This document shows positions 41,102-49,907 of a DNA stretch of 64,000 nucleotides, piece by piece (the first letter of the stretch is position 1; every line of letters starts with the position of its first letter). A model generated the notes under the pieces. The model was not told the DNA's origin and did not search any database. It saw nothing but the letters and a program-made list of their open reading frames with translations. The DNA comes from Rhodoplanes azumiensis (GTDB taxonomy: Bacteria; Pseudomonadota; Alphaproteobacteria; Rhizobiales; Xanthobacteraceae): the NCBI RefSeq assembly GCF_042682915.1, contig NZ_JBHUIW010000015.1:1-64000 (forward strand). The letters run 5' to 3'. Position numbers and translations under genes: made by a program.

Positions 41102-44100
41102 ATGTTGCGGCAACTCATCGCGTTCTGTCTCTCGCGCCGGCCCCTGGTGATGATCGCCTATGCGGCGTTCCTCGGCATCGGCTTCGTCGCCTTCCTCAAC
41201 CTCAACATCGAGGCCTATCCGGACCCGGCGCCGCCGATCATCGAGATCATCGCGCAGCGGCCCGGCCAGTCGCCCGAGGAGATGGAGCGCTACGTCACCA
41301 TTCCGATCGAGGTGGCCGTGGCGAGCACGCCGGGACTGAAGTTCATCCGCTCCAACACGGTCTATGCACTCTCCTTCATCCGCCTGCAGTTCGAGTACGG
41401 CCGCGACTATCACTTCGTGCGCCAGCAGGCACTCAACCGGCTCAAGGACGCCGAGCTGCCGGACGGCGTGCAGCCGGTGATCTCGCCGGCCGGCACCATC
41501 AGCGAGATCTTCCGCTACGAGCTGGTCGGTCCGCCCGGCATGAGCGTGATGGAGCTCAAGACCCTGCAGGACTGGGTGGTGGAGCGCCGGCTGCGCATCG
41601 TGCCCGGCGTCTCCGACGTGCTGGTGCTGGGCGGCAAGACGAAGGAGATCCAGGCCGAGATCGACATGGTGCGGATGATGGCGCACGGCATCACCATGCC
41701 GCAGATCATCCAGGCCATCTCGGCCGGCAACTCGAACGTCGGCGGCCGCACCATCGCGATGGGCGAGCAGCAGGTGAACGTGCGCGGCATCGGCGTCGCC
41801 ACCTCGCTCGACGACATCCGCAACATCGTGCTGACCCAGCAGGGCGGCGCACCCGTGATGCTGTCGGACGTCGCCAACGTCCAGATCGGCTTCACGCCAC
41901 GACTCGGCATGGCTGGCCGCGACGACAAGACCGACGTCGTCACCGGCATCGTGCTGATGCAGAAGTTCGAGCGCACCATGGACGTGGTGAAACGGGTGCG
42001 CGAGGCGGTGGAGAGGATCAACACCGACGGGAGTCTGCCGCCCGGCGTCAGGATCGTGCCGTTCTACGACCGCGGCGATCTCGTCGCCGTGACCGTGAAC
42101 ACGGTGCTGCACAACATGCTGTTCGGCATCGCGCTGATCTTCCTGATCCAGTGGGTGTTCCTCGGCAACCTGCGGTGCGCCCTGATCGTCGCCGGCACGA
42201 TTCCGGTGGCGCTGTTCCTCGCCGTCATCATCACGGTGCTGCAGGGCGAATCGGCCAACCTCCTGTCGGTCGGCGCCATCGATCTCGGCATCATCATCGA
42301 CGCCACCGTGATCATGCTGGAGAACATCTACCGGCATCTCGCCCACCACCATCCGGCGGTGCCGTCCACCTCCGGAACCAGCGAGCGGCTCGGCGACAAG
42401 CTGCATCGCGTGCTGGTCGCCGCCGTCGAGGTCGACAAGGCGATCCTGTTCTCCGTGCTGATCACCATCGCGGCCTTCATCCCGCTGTTCACCATGCGGG
42501 GCGTCGAGGGCCAGATCTTCGGCCCGATGGCACGCACCTACGCCTATGCGCTGCTCGGCGCCGTGATCGCCACCTTCACGGTGACGCCGGTGCTCTCCTC
42601 GATCCTGCTGCCGGAGCGGGTCGCCGAGGTCGAGACGCTCCTGGTGCGCGGGCTGCGCACCGTCTACATGGCGATCCTGCCGCGCGCCGTCCGCCACTAT
42701 CGCATCGCCGTCACGGCGGCGGTCGCGTTCCTGGCCTTGTGCAGCGTCGCCGGCATGCGGCTCGGCACCGAGTTCCTTCCCAAGCTCGAGGAGGGCAATC
42801 TCTGGGTCCGCGCCATGATGCCGCCGACCATCACGCTCGAGGCCGGCATCGAGACGGTGGCGCGCATCCGCGACGTGATCAGGAGCTATCCGCCGGTCCG
42901 CACCGTGTTCTCCGAGCAGGGCCGCGGCGACGACGGAACCGATCCGGACGGCTCGTTCCTGGCCGAGTTCTTCGTGCCCCTCAAGCCGTTCGAGGAATGG
43001 CCGAAGGGCATGACCAAGGAGGATCTGGTCAAGGCGCTCTCCGAGCGGCTCAACCGCGAGTTCGTCGGCATCGACTTCAACTTCTCGCAGTACATCCAGG
43101 ACAATATCGAGGAGGCCGTCTCGGGCGTGAAGGGCGAGAACTCGATCAAGATCTTCGGTCGCGATCTGGTCGAGCTCGAACGGCTGTCGCGCGGCGTCAA
43201 GTCGGAGATCGGCAAGGTGCCGGGCGTCACCGATCCGGCCGCCTTCAGCCTGCTCGGCCAGCCCAACCTGATCATCAGGATCGACCGCGCCAAGGCGGCC
43301 CGCTACGGCTTCTCGATCGCCGACATCAACGCCGTCGTGCAGGCGGCGATCGGCGGCCAGCAGGTGGCGCGCGTCTACGAGGGGGAGATGAACTTCGCCC
43401 TCACGGTGCGGCTGGCGCCCGAATATCGGGCCAATGTCGACGCCATCCGGTCGATCCCGGTGGCGCTGCCGAACGCCGATCCCAAGCTGCCGACCTCCTA
43501 CGTGCCGCTCGGCGAGCTCGGCGACGTCAAGCTCGTCACCGGCGCCGCCTACATCTACCGCGAGAACAGCCAGCGCTTCGTGCCGCTCAAATACTCGGTC
43601 CGCGGCCGCGATCTCGGCTCCACGGTCGAGGAGGCGCAGGAGAAGATCGCCGAGAAAGTGCCGCTGCCGGGCGGCTACAGGATGGAGTGGTCGGGCGAGT
43701 TCGGCGCCCTGCAGGAGGCGAAGGCGCGGCTCGCGCTGATCATCCCGCTCAGCCTTCTGATGATCCTGATGCTGCTCTACAGCCTGTTCAACAGCGTGCG
43801 CGACAGCCTCTTGGCGCTCTCCGGCATCCCGTTCGCGGTCGCCGGCGGCATCATCGGGCTCTACGTCGCCGGACTGAACGCCAGCGTGTCGGCGGCGGTC
43901 GGCTTCATCTCGTTGTTCGGCGTCTCGGCCATGGACGGCATCCTGCTCGTCTCCTACATCCGCCGCGCGCTCGAGCAGGGCGAGGGCACCGAGCAGGCGA
44001 TCGTCGGCGCCGCCGAGACCCGCATGCGGCAGATCTTCATGACCGGCTTCTCGGCCTGCATCGGCCTGGTGCCGGCCGCGATCTCGACCGGCATCGGCGC

Positions 44101-44263
44101 CCAGGTGCAGCAGCCGCTCGCCGCCGTCATCGTCGGCGGCATGCTGTTCTCGCCGATCTGCAGCCTGTTGGTGATCCCGAGCCTCGCCCGCCTGGTGCTG
44201 CCGGAGGTGAAGCCGCGCGAGGTCGCCCCGGGGGCGACGCCGGCGCCGTCGCCGGCCCACTGA
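41102..44263 (+). CDS. HME-type RND efflux transporter, CzcA-like (pump 2)
   Basis: A 1,053-residue RND permease. The helix-4 relay motif is AIDLGIIIDATVIMLEN, i.e. the D(F/L)G...D...E set of divalent-metal (Co/Zn/Cd/Ni) CzcA pumps. Loop motif FYDRGDLVAVT and the second-half LALSGIPFAVAGGIIGL are standard. It is paralogous to pump 3, with which it converges tail to tail with only 47 bp between: NLNIEAYPDPAPP here against YLNIEAYPDPVPP there, similar over the full length. The operon is MFP A, MFP B, RND. No outer-membrane factor is coded in it. Start ATG 41102. Confidence 0.93.
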   Translation: MLRQLIAFCLSRRPLVMIAYAAFLGIGFVAFLNLNIEAYPDPAPPIIEIIAQRPGQSPEEMERYVTIPIEVAVASTPGLKFIRSNTVYALSFIRLQFEYGRDYHFVRQQALNRLKDAELPDGVQPVISPAGTISEIFRYELVGPPGMSVMELKTLQDWVVERRLRIVPGVSDVLVLGGKTKEIQAEIDMVRMMAHGITMPQIIQAISAGNSNVGGRTIAMGEQQVNVRGIGVATSLDDIRNIVLTQQGGAPVMLSDVANVQIGFTPRLGMAGRDDKTDVVTGIVLMQKFERTMDVVKRVREAVERINTDGSLPPGVRIVPFYDRGDLVAVTVNTVLHNMLFGIALIFLIQWVFLGNLRCALIVAGTIPVALFLAVIITVLQGESANLLSVGAIDLGIIIDATVIMLENIYRHLAHHHPAVPSTSGTSERLGDKLHRVLVAAVEVDKAILFSVLITIAAFIPLFTMRGVEGQIFGPMARTYAYALLGAVIATFTVTPVLSSILLPERVAEVETLLVRGLRTVYMAILPRAVRHYRIAVTAAVAFLALCSVAGMRLGTEFLPKLEEGNLWVRAMMPPTITLEAGIETVARIRDVIRSYPPVRTVFSEQGRGDDGTDPDGSFLAEFFVPLKPFEEWPKGMTKEDLVKALSERLNREFVGIDFNFSQYIQDNIEEAVSGVKGENSIKIFGRDLVELERLSRGVKSEIGKVPGVTDPAAFSLLGQPNLIIRIDRAKAARYGFSIADINAVVQAAIGGQQVARVYEGEMNFALTVRLAPEYRANVDAIRSIPVALPNADPKLPTSYVPLGELGDVKLVTGAAYIYRENSQRFVPLKYSVRGRDLGSTVEEAQEKIAEKVPLPGGYRMEWSGEFGALQEAKARLALIIPLSLLMILMLLYSLFNSVRDSLLALSGIPFAVAGGIIGLYVAGLNASVSAAVGFISLFGVSAMDGILLVSYIRRALEQGEGTEQAIVGAAETRMRQIFMTGFSACIGLVPAAISTGIGAQVQQPLAAVIVGGMLFSPICSLLVIPSLARLVLPEVKPREVAPGATPAPSPAH

Positions 44264-44294
44264 GCGGGCCGCCGGCCGCGGCGGCCCTGATCGA

Positions 44295-44332
44295 CGACGG
44301 CGAGCAGTGGTCATGCCGGCTGCTCGCCGTCG
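44295..44332. terminator. Hairpin between convergent RND genes
   Basis: A perfect 13-bp inverted repeat (44295-44307 with 44320-44332, core GGCGAGCAG) with a 12-base loop, which covers the stop codon of pump 3. It is well placed to stop both converging transcripts, although no T tract follows on either side. Confidence 0.6.
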
Positions 44333-47300
44333 ACGCCGACCCCGGCGGGATGCTCGTCGGAGAGCGGCGTCTCGGCCGACAGGGGCCGACGCCGCGACAG
44401 CGCGGCGATGAGCACCGGCAGCACGATCAGGATCAGGATCGGCGCGACCAGGATGCCGCCCACCACCACCATGGCGAGGGGACGCTGCACCTGGGCACCG
44501 ATGCCGGTCGAGATCGCGGCCGGCAGCAGGCCGACGCAGGCGGCCACGCAGGTCATCATCACCGGACGCATGCGCACCTCGGCGGCCTCGCGGATCGCGG
44601 CCAGCCGGTCGCGGCCGCCCTGCTCGATCGCCTGGTTGGCGCAGGTGAGCAGGATCACGCCCTCCATGGTGGCGATGCCGAACAGGGCGATGAAGCCCAT
44701 CGCGGCCGAGACGCTGAACGGCGTGCCGGTGAGGGCGAGGGCGACGATGCCGCCGATCACCGCCATCGGAATGACGCTGACGGCGAGCAGCGTGTCGACG
44801 ATCGAGCCGAAGTTGACGTAGAGCAGCACGGCGATCAGCAGGATCGTCAGCGGCACGACGATCTGGAGGCGCGCCAGAGCGGCGCGCAGGTTGCCGAACT
44901 CGCCCACCCATTCGAGCCGCGAGCCGGGCGGCAGCCGAACCTCGGCGTCGATCCGCGCCTGCGCCTCCGCGATGGTCGAGCCGAGATCGCGGCCGCGGAC
45001 GCTGAACTTGATCGGGATGTAGCGCTCCTGGCCCTCGCGATAGATGAACGCGGCGCCCGAGACCAGCGACACCGAGGCGACGTCGCCGAGCGGGATCTGC
45101 ACGATGCCGCCGCCCGGGGCCGTCGCGCCGATCGTCAGATGGCGGATCGCCTCGGGGCTGCGGCGAAACTCCGGGGCGAGACGAATCACGATCGGGAAGT
45201 GGCGGTCGCTGCCCGGCTCGTAGAGATCGCCGGCCGACTGGCCGCCGACCGCAGCATGAACGGCGGCGTTGATGTCGCCGGGCGTGAGCCCGTAGCGGGC
45301 GGCACGGGCGCGGTCGACGTCGATCTGCACGGTCGGCTGGCCGAGCGAGGTGAACACCGAGAGGTCGGCGATGCCGCGCACGCCGACCAACACCGTCTCG
45401 ATCCGCTTGGCCGTCGCCGTGACGTCCTCGAGGTCGTTGCCGAAGAGCTTGATCGAGTTCTCGCCCTTCACGCCCGACACCGCCTCGGCGACGTTATCCT
45501 GCAGGTACTGCGAGACGTTGAAGTCGACCCCCGGAAACTCCGCCTGCAGCCGGCCGAGGATCTCGTTGGTCAAGTCGACCTTGGTCAGGCCCGGACGCCA
45601 CGTGGAGGCGGGCTTCAGCGGCGCGAAGAACTCGGCGTTGAAGAAGCCGGTCGCGTCGGTGCCGTCGTCGGGCCGTCCGTGCTGCGAAACGACACTCTCG
45701 ATCTCGGGCGAGGAACGGATCAGGCGGCGCATCCGGTTGACGTAGCCGTTGCCCTCCTCGAGCGAGATGGTCGACGGCAGCGCCGCCCGGATCCACAGAT
45801 TGCCTTCTTCCAGCTTGGGCAGGAACTCGAGGCCGAGCGAGTGGCCGACGAACGCCGCCGCGACGACGAGCGCGCCGGCGCCGGCGAGGGTCACGCCGCG
45901 CCGCCGCATGGCGAAGGCGAGCGCCGGCCGGTGGATCGCGGCGAGCGCCCGCACCACGATCGTCTCGGTCTCGCGCACGTGCTCGGGCATCAGGATCGCG
46001 GCGAGCGCCGGCGCCACCACGAAGGTCGCGATCAGGCCGCCGGCGAGCGCGTAGGCGTAGGTGCGCGCCATCGGGCCGAAGATGTGGGCCTCGACGCCGG
46101 TCAACGTGAACAGCGGCAGGAAGGCCGCGATGATGATGGCGCCCGAGAAGAAGATCGCCCGGTTCACCCCGGTCGCCGCCTCGTATAGCACGGCGAGCTT
46201 GCCGTCGAAGCCCGCCGTCGGCCGGCCGGGTCGGCCGCTCGTCTCGCCGGGGCCGTGCGCGAGGCGGCGGAAGATGTTCTCCACCATGATCACGGTGGCG
46301 TCGACGACGAGGCCGAAGTCGACCGCGCCGACCGAGAGCAGATTGGCGGACTCGTCGCGCAGCACCATGATCCCGATCGCGAAGGAGAGGGCGAACGGAA
46401 TCGTCGCGGCGACGATCACGGCACTGCGGAAGTCGCCGAGAAACACCCACTGCAGCAGGAACACCAGCACGATGCCGGCGACCATGTTGTGCAGCACCGT
46501 GTGGGTGGTGAGATCGATCAGATCCTTGCGGTCGTAGATGCGCTCGATCCGCACACCTGGCGGCAGGATGTCCGAGCTGTTGATCTGCTCGACGGCCCGC
46601 TGCACGTTCTCGATCGACGGACTGCTCTTCTCGCCGCGCCGCATCAGCACGATGCCCTGGACGATGTCGTCGTCGTCGTCCTTGCCGGCGATGCCGAGGC
46701 GTGGCGCGTGGCTCACCTTGGGGACCGCGACGTCGCGGACCAGCACGGGCGAGCCGTTGCTCTGCGCCAGCATGGTGCTGCCGAGGTCGTCGAGCGTGCG
46801 GATCGAGCCGACGCCGCGCACCACGGCAGCCTGCGGACCGATATTGACCGTGTTGCCGCCGACATTGACGTTGCTGTTCTGGATCGTCTGCACGAGCTGC
46901 GGCAGCGTGACGCCGTAGGCGACGAGCCGGTCGAAGTCGACCTGCACCTCGTAGGTCTTGCTCTTGCCGCCCCAGCCGATCACGTCGACGACGCCCGGCA
47001 CGGCGCGGAAGCGTCGCTCCAACACCCAATCCTGCAGGGTCTTCAGGTCGAGAACGCTGTAGCCGGGCGGTCCGACGAGCTTGTAACGATAGATCTCGCC
47101 GATCGGGCTCACCGGGCTGATCGCCGGCTGGACGTTGTTGGGCAGCGCCGGAAGCTGGGCGAGCCGATTGAGAACCTGCTGCAGCGCCTCCTCGTAGCTG
47201 TAGTCGAAGCTGAACTGCAACTTGATGTCGGCGAGACCGTAGAGCGAGATGGTCCGCATCGTCGTGAGATTGCGGATGCCCGAGAGCTGCGTCTCGATCG

Positions 47301-47499
47301 GGATCGTGATGTAGCGCTCGATCTCCTCGGCCGACATGCCCTCGCTCTGGGCGACGACGTTGACCATCGGCGGGACCGGATCCGGATAGGCCTCGATGTT
47401 GAGATACCGGAAACCGACGAGGCCGCCGACGATCGAGGCCAGGAACATCACCACGACCAGCACCCGCTGGCGCAGCGCGAACGCGACGACACTGTTCAT
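44311..47499 (-). CDS. HME-type RND efflux transporter, CzcA-like (pump 3)
   Basis: A 1,062-residue RND permease with the divalent-type relay motif AVDFGLVVDATVIMVEN (DFG-x3-D-x6-E) and the N-terminal helix VVAFALRQRVLVVVMFLASIV. It is paralogous to pump 2 and lies in inverted orientation to it. The C terminus is a short acidic tail. Upstream, 51 bp away, is its adaptor. Two similar HME pumps back to back suggest an inverted duplication followed by divergence, perhaps for different metals. Confidence 0.93.
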   Translation of the reverse strand: MNSVVAFALRQRVLVVVMFLASIVGGLVGFRYLNIEAYPDPVPPMVNVVAQSEGMSAEEIERYITIPIETQLSGIRNLTTMRTISLYGLADIKLQFSFDYSYEEALQQVLNRLAQLPALPNNVQPAISPVSPIGEIYRYKLVGPPGYSVLDLKTLQDWVLERRFRAVPGVVDVIGWGGKSKTYEVQVDFDRLVAYGVTLPQLVQTIQNSNVNVGGNTVNIGPQAAVVRGVGSIRTLDDLGSTMLAQSNGSPVLVRDVAVPKVSHAPRLGIAGKDDDDDIVQGIVLMRRGEKSSPSIENVQRAVEQINSSDILPPGVRIERIYDRKDLIDLTTHTVLHNMVAGIVLVFLLQWVFLGDFRSAVIVAATIPFALSFAIGIMVLRDESANLLSVGAVDFGLVVDATVIMVENIFRRLAHGPGETSGRPGRPTAGFDGKLAVLYEAATGVNRAIFFSGAIIIAAFLPLFTLTGVEAHIFGPMARTYAYALAGGLIATFVVAPALAAILMPEHVRETETIVVRALAAIHRPALAFAMRRRGVTLAGAGALVVAAAFVGHSLGLEFLPKLEEGNLWIRAALPSTISLEEGNGYVNRMRRLIRSSPEIESVVSQHGRPDDGTDATGFFNAEFFAPLKPASTWRPGLTKVDLTNEILGRLQAEFPGVDFNVSQYLQDNVAEAVSGVKGENSIKLFGNDLEDVTATAKRIETVLVGVRGIADLSVFTSLGQPTVQIDVDRARAARYGLTPGDINAAVHAAVGGQSAGDLYEPGSDRHFPIVIRLAPEFRRSPEAIRHLTIGATAPGGGIVQIPLGDVASVSLVSGAAFIYREGQERYIPIKFSVRGRDLGSTIAEAQARIDAEVRLPPGSRLEWVGEFGNLRAALARLQIVVPLTILLIAVLLYVNFGSIVDTLLAVSVIPMAVIGGIVALALTGTPFSVSAAMGFIALFGIATMEGVILLTCANQAIEQGGRDRLAAIREAAEVRMRPVMMTCVAACVGLLPAAISTGIGAQVQRPLAMVVVGGILVAPILILIVLPVLIAALSRRRPLSAETPLSDEHPAGVGVDGEQPA

Positions 47500-47550
47500 T
47501 GTCGATGTTCTTCGTCAGGAGAGCGATGGACCTTCAGGAGGCGTACACCG

Positions 47551-48795
47551 TCACGAGGCCCGCGCCTTCGCGGCGCGATCGATGAACAGGTTGCCGCGGG
47601 TGACGACCTTTTCGCCCGGCGTCAGGCCGGACACCACCTCGACGACGTCCCCGTCGGCGCGTCCGAGCGTCACGTCGCGCAACGCCAGCCGACGGTCGCT
47701 GCCGACCACCCAGACGCGCGCCGTGTCGCCCTCGTAGATCAGCGCCGGCCGCGGCACCACGGTCGAGCGCGCCGTGTCGCCCGCCAGGACGGTCACGTTG
47801 GCGAACATCTCCGGCTTCAGCGCACCGTCCGCATTGTCGATCACGCAGCGCACCGCGAGCCGTCGCGTCGACGGGTCGACGGTCGCAGCGACGTAGTCGA
47901 TCGTCGCGCGGAAGCGCCGACCGGGATGCGCCAGCACCTTGAACTCCACCGTCTGGCCGGCCGCGACGCGACCGGCATCGGTCTCGCGCACATTGGCGAT
48001 CAGCCAGACGGTCGAGAGATCGCCGACCATGAAGACCGGGTCGTTCGAACCGGCCGTCACGTATTGGCCCGGCCCGACCTTGCGCTGCACGACCGTGCCG
48101 GCGATCGGCGCATTGATCGGCACCTCCGGGCTGATCCGGCCGGTGGCCCGAAAGGCCTCGATCTCGGCGTCGCTGCGCCCGAGAATCCGCAGCCTATTGG
48201 TGGCGGCCTCGAGCCCGATGCGAGCGGAGCGCAGGTCGCTCTCCGCGGCGACGAGATCGGCTTGCGCCTGCTGCCAATCCTTCAGCGGCACCGCCTTGGC
48301 GGCGTAGAGATCGGCGTTGCGCTTCTCGACCGTCCGGGCGAGTTCGTGCTGCGACGTCGCCTTGTCGAAGGCCGCGGCCGCGGTGATGAAGTCGTTCTGC
48401 CCCTGCACCATGTCGGGCGACTCGAGCGTGAACAGAAGCTGTCCGCGCGCGACCGTGTCGCCCGGCTTGGCGAACAGCCGGGTCACGCGGCCCGCATAGG
48501 GCGAGTAGATCGGCGTCGCACGGCTCTCGTCGATGGCGACGCGACCGTCGGTGACCAGGCGGGACACGAAGGTGCGGCTCTCGACGGCGGCGACGCCGAG
48601 ATCCTCGAACTGCCGCTCGCTCACGGCGAACGCACGCGGGTCCGCCTTCGCATCGGTGGCCGCGATCGGCACCGCGCCTGCGGGCGCTTGTGCACCGGAC
48701 GTCTCGGTCACGATCAGCGTCCCCGCCGCGGCCGCGATGGCGACAGCGAGACCCGCCGCGACGGACATCCACATGCGAGACTCGAAACGAACCAT
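47551..48795 (-). CDS. Efflux RND periplasmic adaptor (MFP) of pump 3
   Basis: A 414-residue CzcB-type adaptor with one N-terminal membrane segment (VAAGLAVAIAAAAGTLIV). Barrel-sandwich halves: YSPYAGRVTRLFAKPGDTVA and NAPIAGTVVQRKVGPGQYV, about 140 residues apart. Same length as adaptor A of pump 2 and similar in both conserved segments. The start ATG 48795 follows GGAAGG; a TTG-started extension to 48855 is possible but would translate the leader hairpin (giving DCGPFCFCGR), so I reject it. First gene of an MFP-RND operon read from the TGTAAG-type promoter at about 48.9 kb and preceded by an attenuator-like hairpin. Confidence 0.9.
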   Translation of the reverse strand: MVRFESRMWMSVAAGLAVAIAAAAGTLIVTETSGAQAPAGAVPIAATDAKADPRAFAVSERQFEDLGVAAVESRTFVSRLVTDGRVAIDESRATPIYSPYAGRVTRLFAKPGDTVARGQLLFTLESPDMVQGQNDFITAAAAFDKATSQHELARTVEKRNADLYAAKAVPLKDWQQAQADLVAAESDLRSARIGLEAATNRLRILGRSDAEIEAFRATGRISPEVPINAPIAGTVVQRKVGPGQYVTAGSNDPVFMVGDLSTVWLIANVRETDAGRVAAGQTVEFKVLAHPGRRFRATIDYVAATVDPSTRRLAVRCVIDNADGALKPEMFANVTVLAGDTARSTVVPRPALIYEGDTARVWVVGSDRRLALRDVTLGRADGDVVEVVSGLTPGEKVVTRGNLFIDRAAKARAS

Positions 48796-48808
48796 GTCGG
48801 ACCTTCCG

Positions 48809-48884
48809 CAGAAACAGAAAGGCCCGCAGTCGCGGCGCGGCGGCCAGGGGGACAAGCTCTCGCCGACGGGCGCGACTGCGGGCC
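48809..48884 (-). promoter_or_regulatory. Attenuator-like leader hairpin of pump 3 operon
   Basis: On the minus strand, a perfect 14-bp stem (48884-48871 pairing with 48834-48821, core GCCCGCAGTCGCG) encloses a 36-base loop and is followed by the U-rich run TTTCTGTTTCTG (48820-48809), then the adaptor's ribosome site and start. It begins right at the expected 5' end of the transcript. This is the shape of an intrinsic terminator inside a leader. Which signal would prevent it from forming is unknown. Confidence 0.55.
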
Positions 48885-48894
48885 GGACGACCGA

Positions 48895-48927
48895 GACATA
48901 CGGGGGTGCCCTTACACCCCGCTTACG
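48895..48927 (-). promoter_or_regulatory. Efflux regulatory box and promoter before pump 3
   Basis: Minus strand: CGTAAG (48927-48922), N5, TGTAAG (48916-48911), ten bases, then candidate -10 TATGTC (48900-48895). It is in the divergent gap between the pump 3 adaptor and the response regulator gene, so it could serve autoregulation too. Confidence 0.65.
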
Positions 48928-49048
48928 CCATCCTGACGAGGATCTTCATTCGCGCGGCGCCGTGGCCGACGGTCTCTTCCGGGAGCCGCGCCGGTCCGTT
49001 ACATCTGCGGACAGGAACCTCGGTTCGCTGCGGGAGGCTCGTCGTCGC

Positions 49049-49726
49049 ATGCGCGTGCTGGTCGTCGAGGACAACGAGGAGCTTGCCGGTCTCGTGGTCG
49101 GTGGCCTGAGAAAGTCCGGCCATCTGGTCGATCACGTGCCGACCGGCGGAGACGCGCGGGACATCCTCGCGACGCACCGCTTCGCCGTCGTGATTCTCGA
49201 TCTCGGCCTGCCGGACGCCGACGGGCTGTCGGTGCTGCGCGGCCTGCGCGCCCGTAACGATCCGACCGCCGTGCTGGTCCTCACCGCCCGCTCCGGCATC
49301 GACGATCGCGTCGAGGCGCTGCGCTGCGGCGCCGACGATTATCTGATCAAACCGTTCGCGTTCGAGGAGCTGATCGCCCGCCTGGAGGCGCTCGCCCGGC
49401 GGCCGCGCGAACTGCACGGCCCCGCCCTCGTGGTCGGCAACGTGACGTTCGATCCGGCGACCCGGCAGGTGCAGGTCGACGACGCGCCGCACGTCTTCTC
49501 GTCACGCGAGCTGGTGCTGCTCGAAGCGTTGATGCGCCGCAAGGGCCGCGTCGCCACCAAGCGCGTGCTGGAGGACGAGCTGGCCGGATCCGACGGCGAG
49601 CTGTCGGCCAACGCGGTCGAGGTCTATGTCCACCGCCTGCGCAAGCACCTCGGCGAGCTCGGTGCCCGGGTGACGATCCACACGGTGCGCGGCGTCGGCT
49701 ATCTGATCCGAGAGGCGGACGCCTGA
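49049..49726 (+). CDS. OmpR-family response regulator, orphan
   Basis: A 225-residue two-domain response regulator. The receiver has the acid pocket Glu7/Asp8, phospho-acceptor Asp51 (LDLGLPDADG), Thr79 and Lys101 (LIKPF); the C-terminal OmpR/PhoB winged helix ends with the usual TVRGVGYLI. Its start ATG 49049 follows CGGGAGG. No histidine kinase gene is adjacent or anywhere in the window, so it is an orphan here. It is divergent from the pump 3 operon over a gap with an 11-bp-period direct repeat typical for OmpR-family binding, so it is the best candidate for the regulator of the RND/TolC genes (CusR/CzcR-like). Its kinase must lie elsewhere. Confidence 0.93.
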   Translation: MRVLVVEDNEELAGLVVGGLRKSGHLVDHVPTGGDARDILATHRFAVVILDLGLPDADGLSVLRGLRARNDPTAVLVLTARSGIDDRVEALRCGADDYLIKPFAFEELIARLEALARRPRELHGPALVVGNVTFDPATRQVQVDDAPHVFSSRELVLLEALMRRKGRVATKRVLEDELAGSDGELSANAVEVYVHRLRKHLGELGARVTIHTVRGVGYLIREADA

Positions 49727-49750
49727 GATCGGCGGTTCTGAACCTCGACC

Positions 49751-49797
49751 CGTCATCCTGGGGTGCCCGGGCCTTGCCCGAGCACTTCAGGGTGACG
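49751..49797. repeat. Nested-palindrome dispersed repeat
   Basis: Outer arms CGTCATCCTG (49751-49760) and CAGGGTGACG (49788-49797, one mismatch); inner arms GTGCCCGGGC / GCCCGAGCAC (49763-49772, 49776-49785, one mismatch). It lies between the convergent response regulator and TolC genes and would fold into one long hairpin. Confidence 0.65.
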
Positions 49798-49907
49798 GTG
49801 AGTCTCAGGATCGAAGGACGCTGGCACGACGTGACATCCGCCTGATCCTTTCGGCAACCCTTCCGGGGTGGCGCACTCGGGTCGACGCGCCCCCGAACGA
49901 CGGCGTC

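Noticed and set aside
41044..46188. 1,714-codon open frame on the plus strand through both RND genes
   Set aside because: It is out of frame with pump 2 and antisense to pump 3, both of which have all conserved motifs.
48796..48855. N-terminal extension of the pump 3 adaptor with Cys-rich sequence (DCGPFCFCGR)
   Set aside because: Needs a TTG start without ribosome site and translates the 3' arm of the leader hairpin; ATG 48795 has GGAAGG at proper distance.
49049..49726. Sensor kinase partner for the response regulator
   Set aside because: I looked for HisKA/HATPase motifs on both strands around the gene and in the rest of the window and found none.
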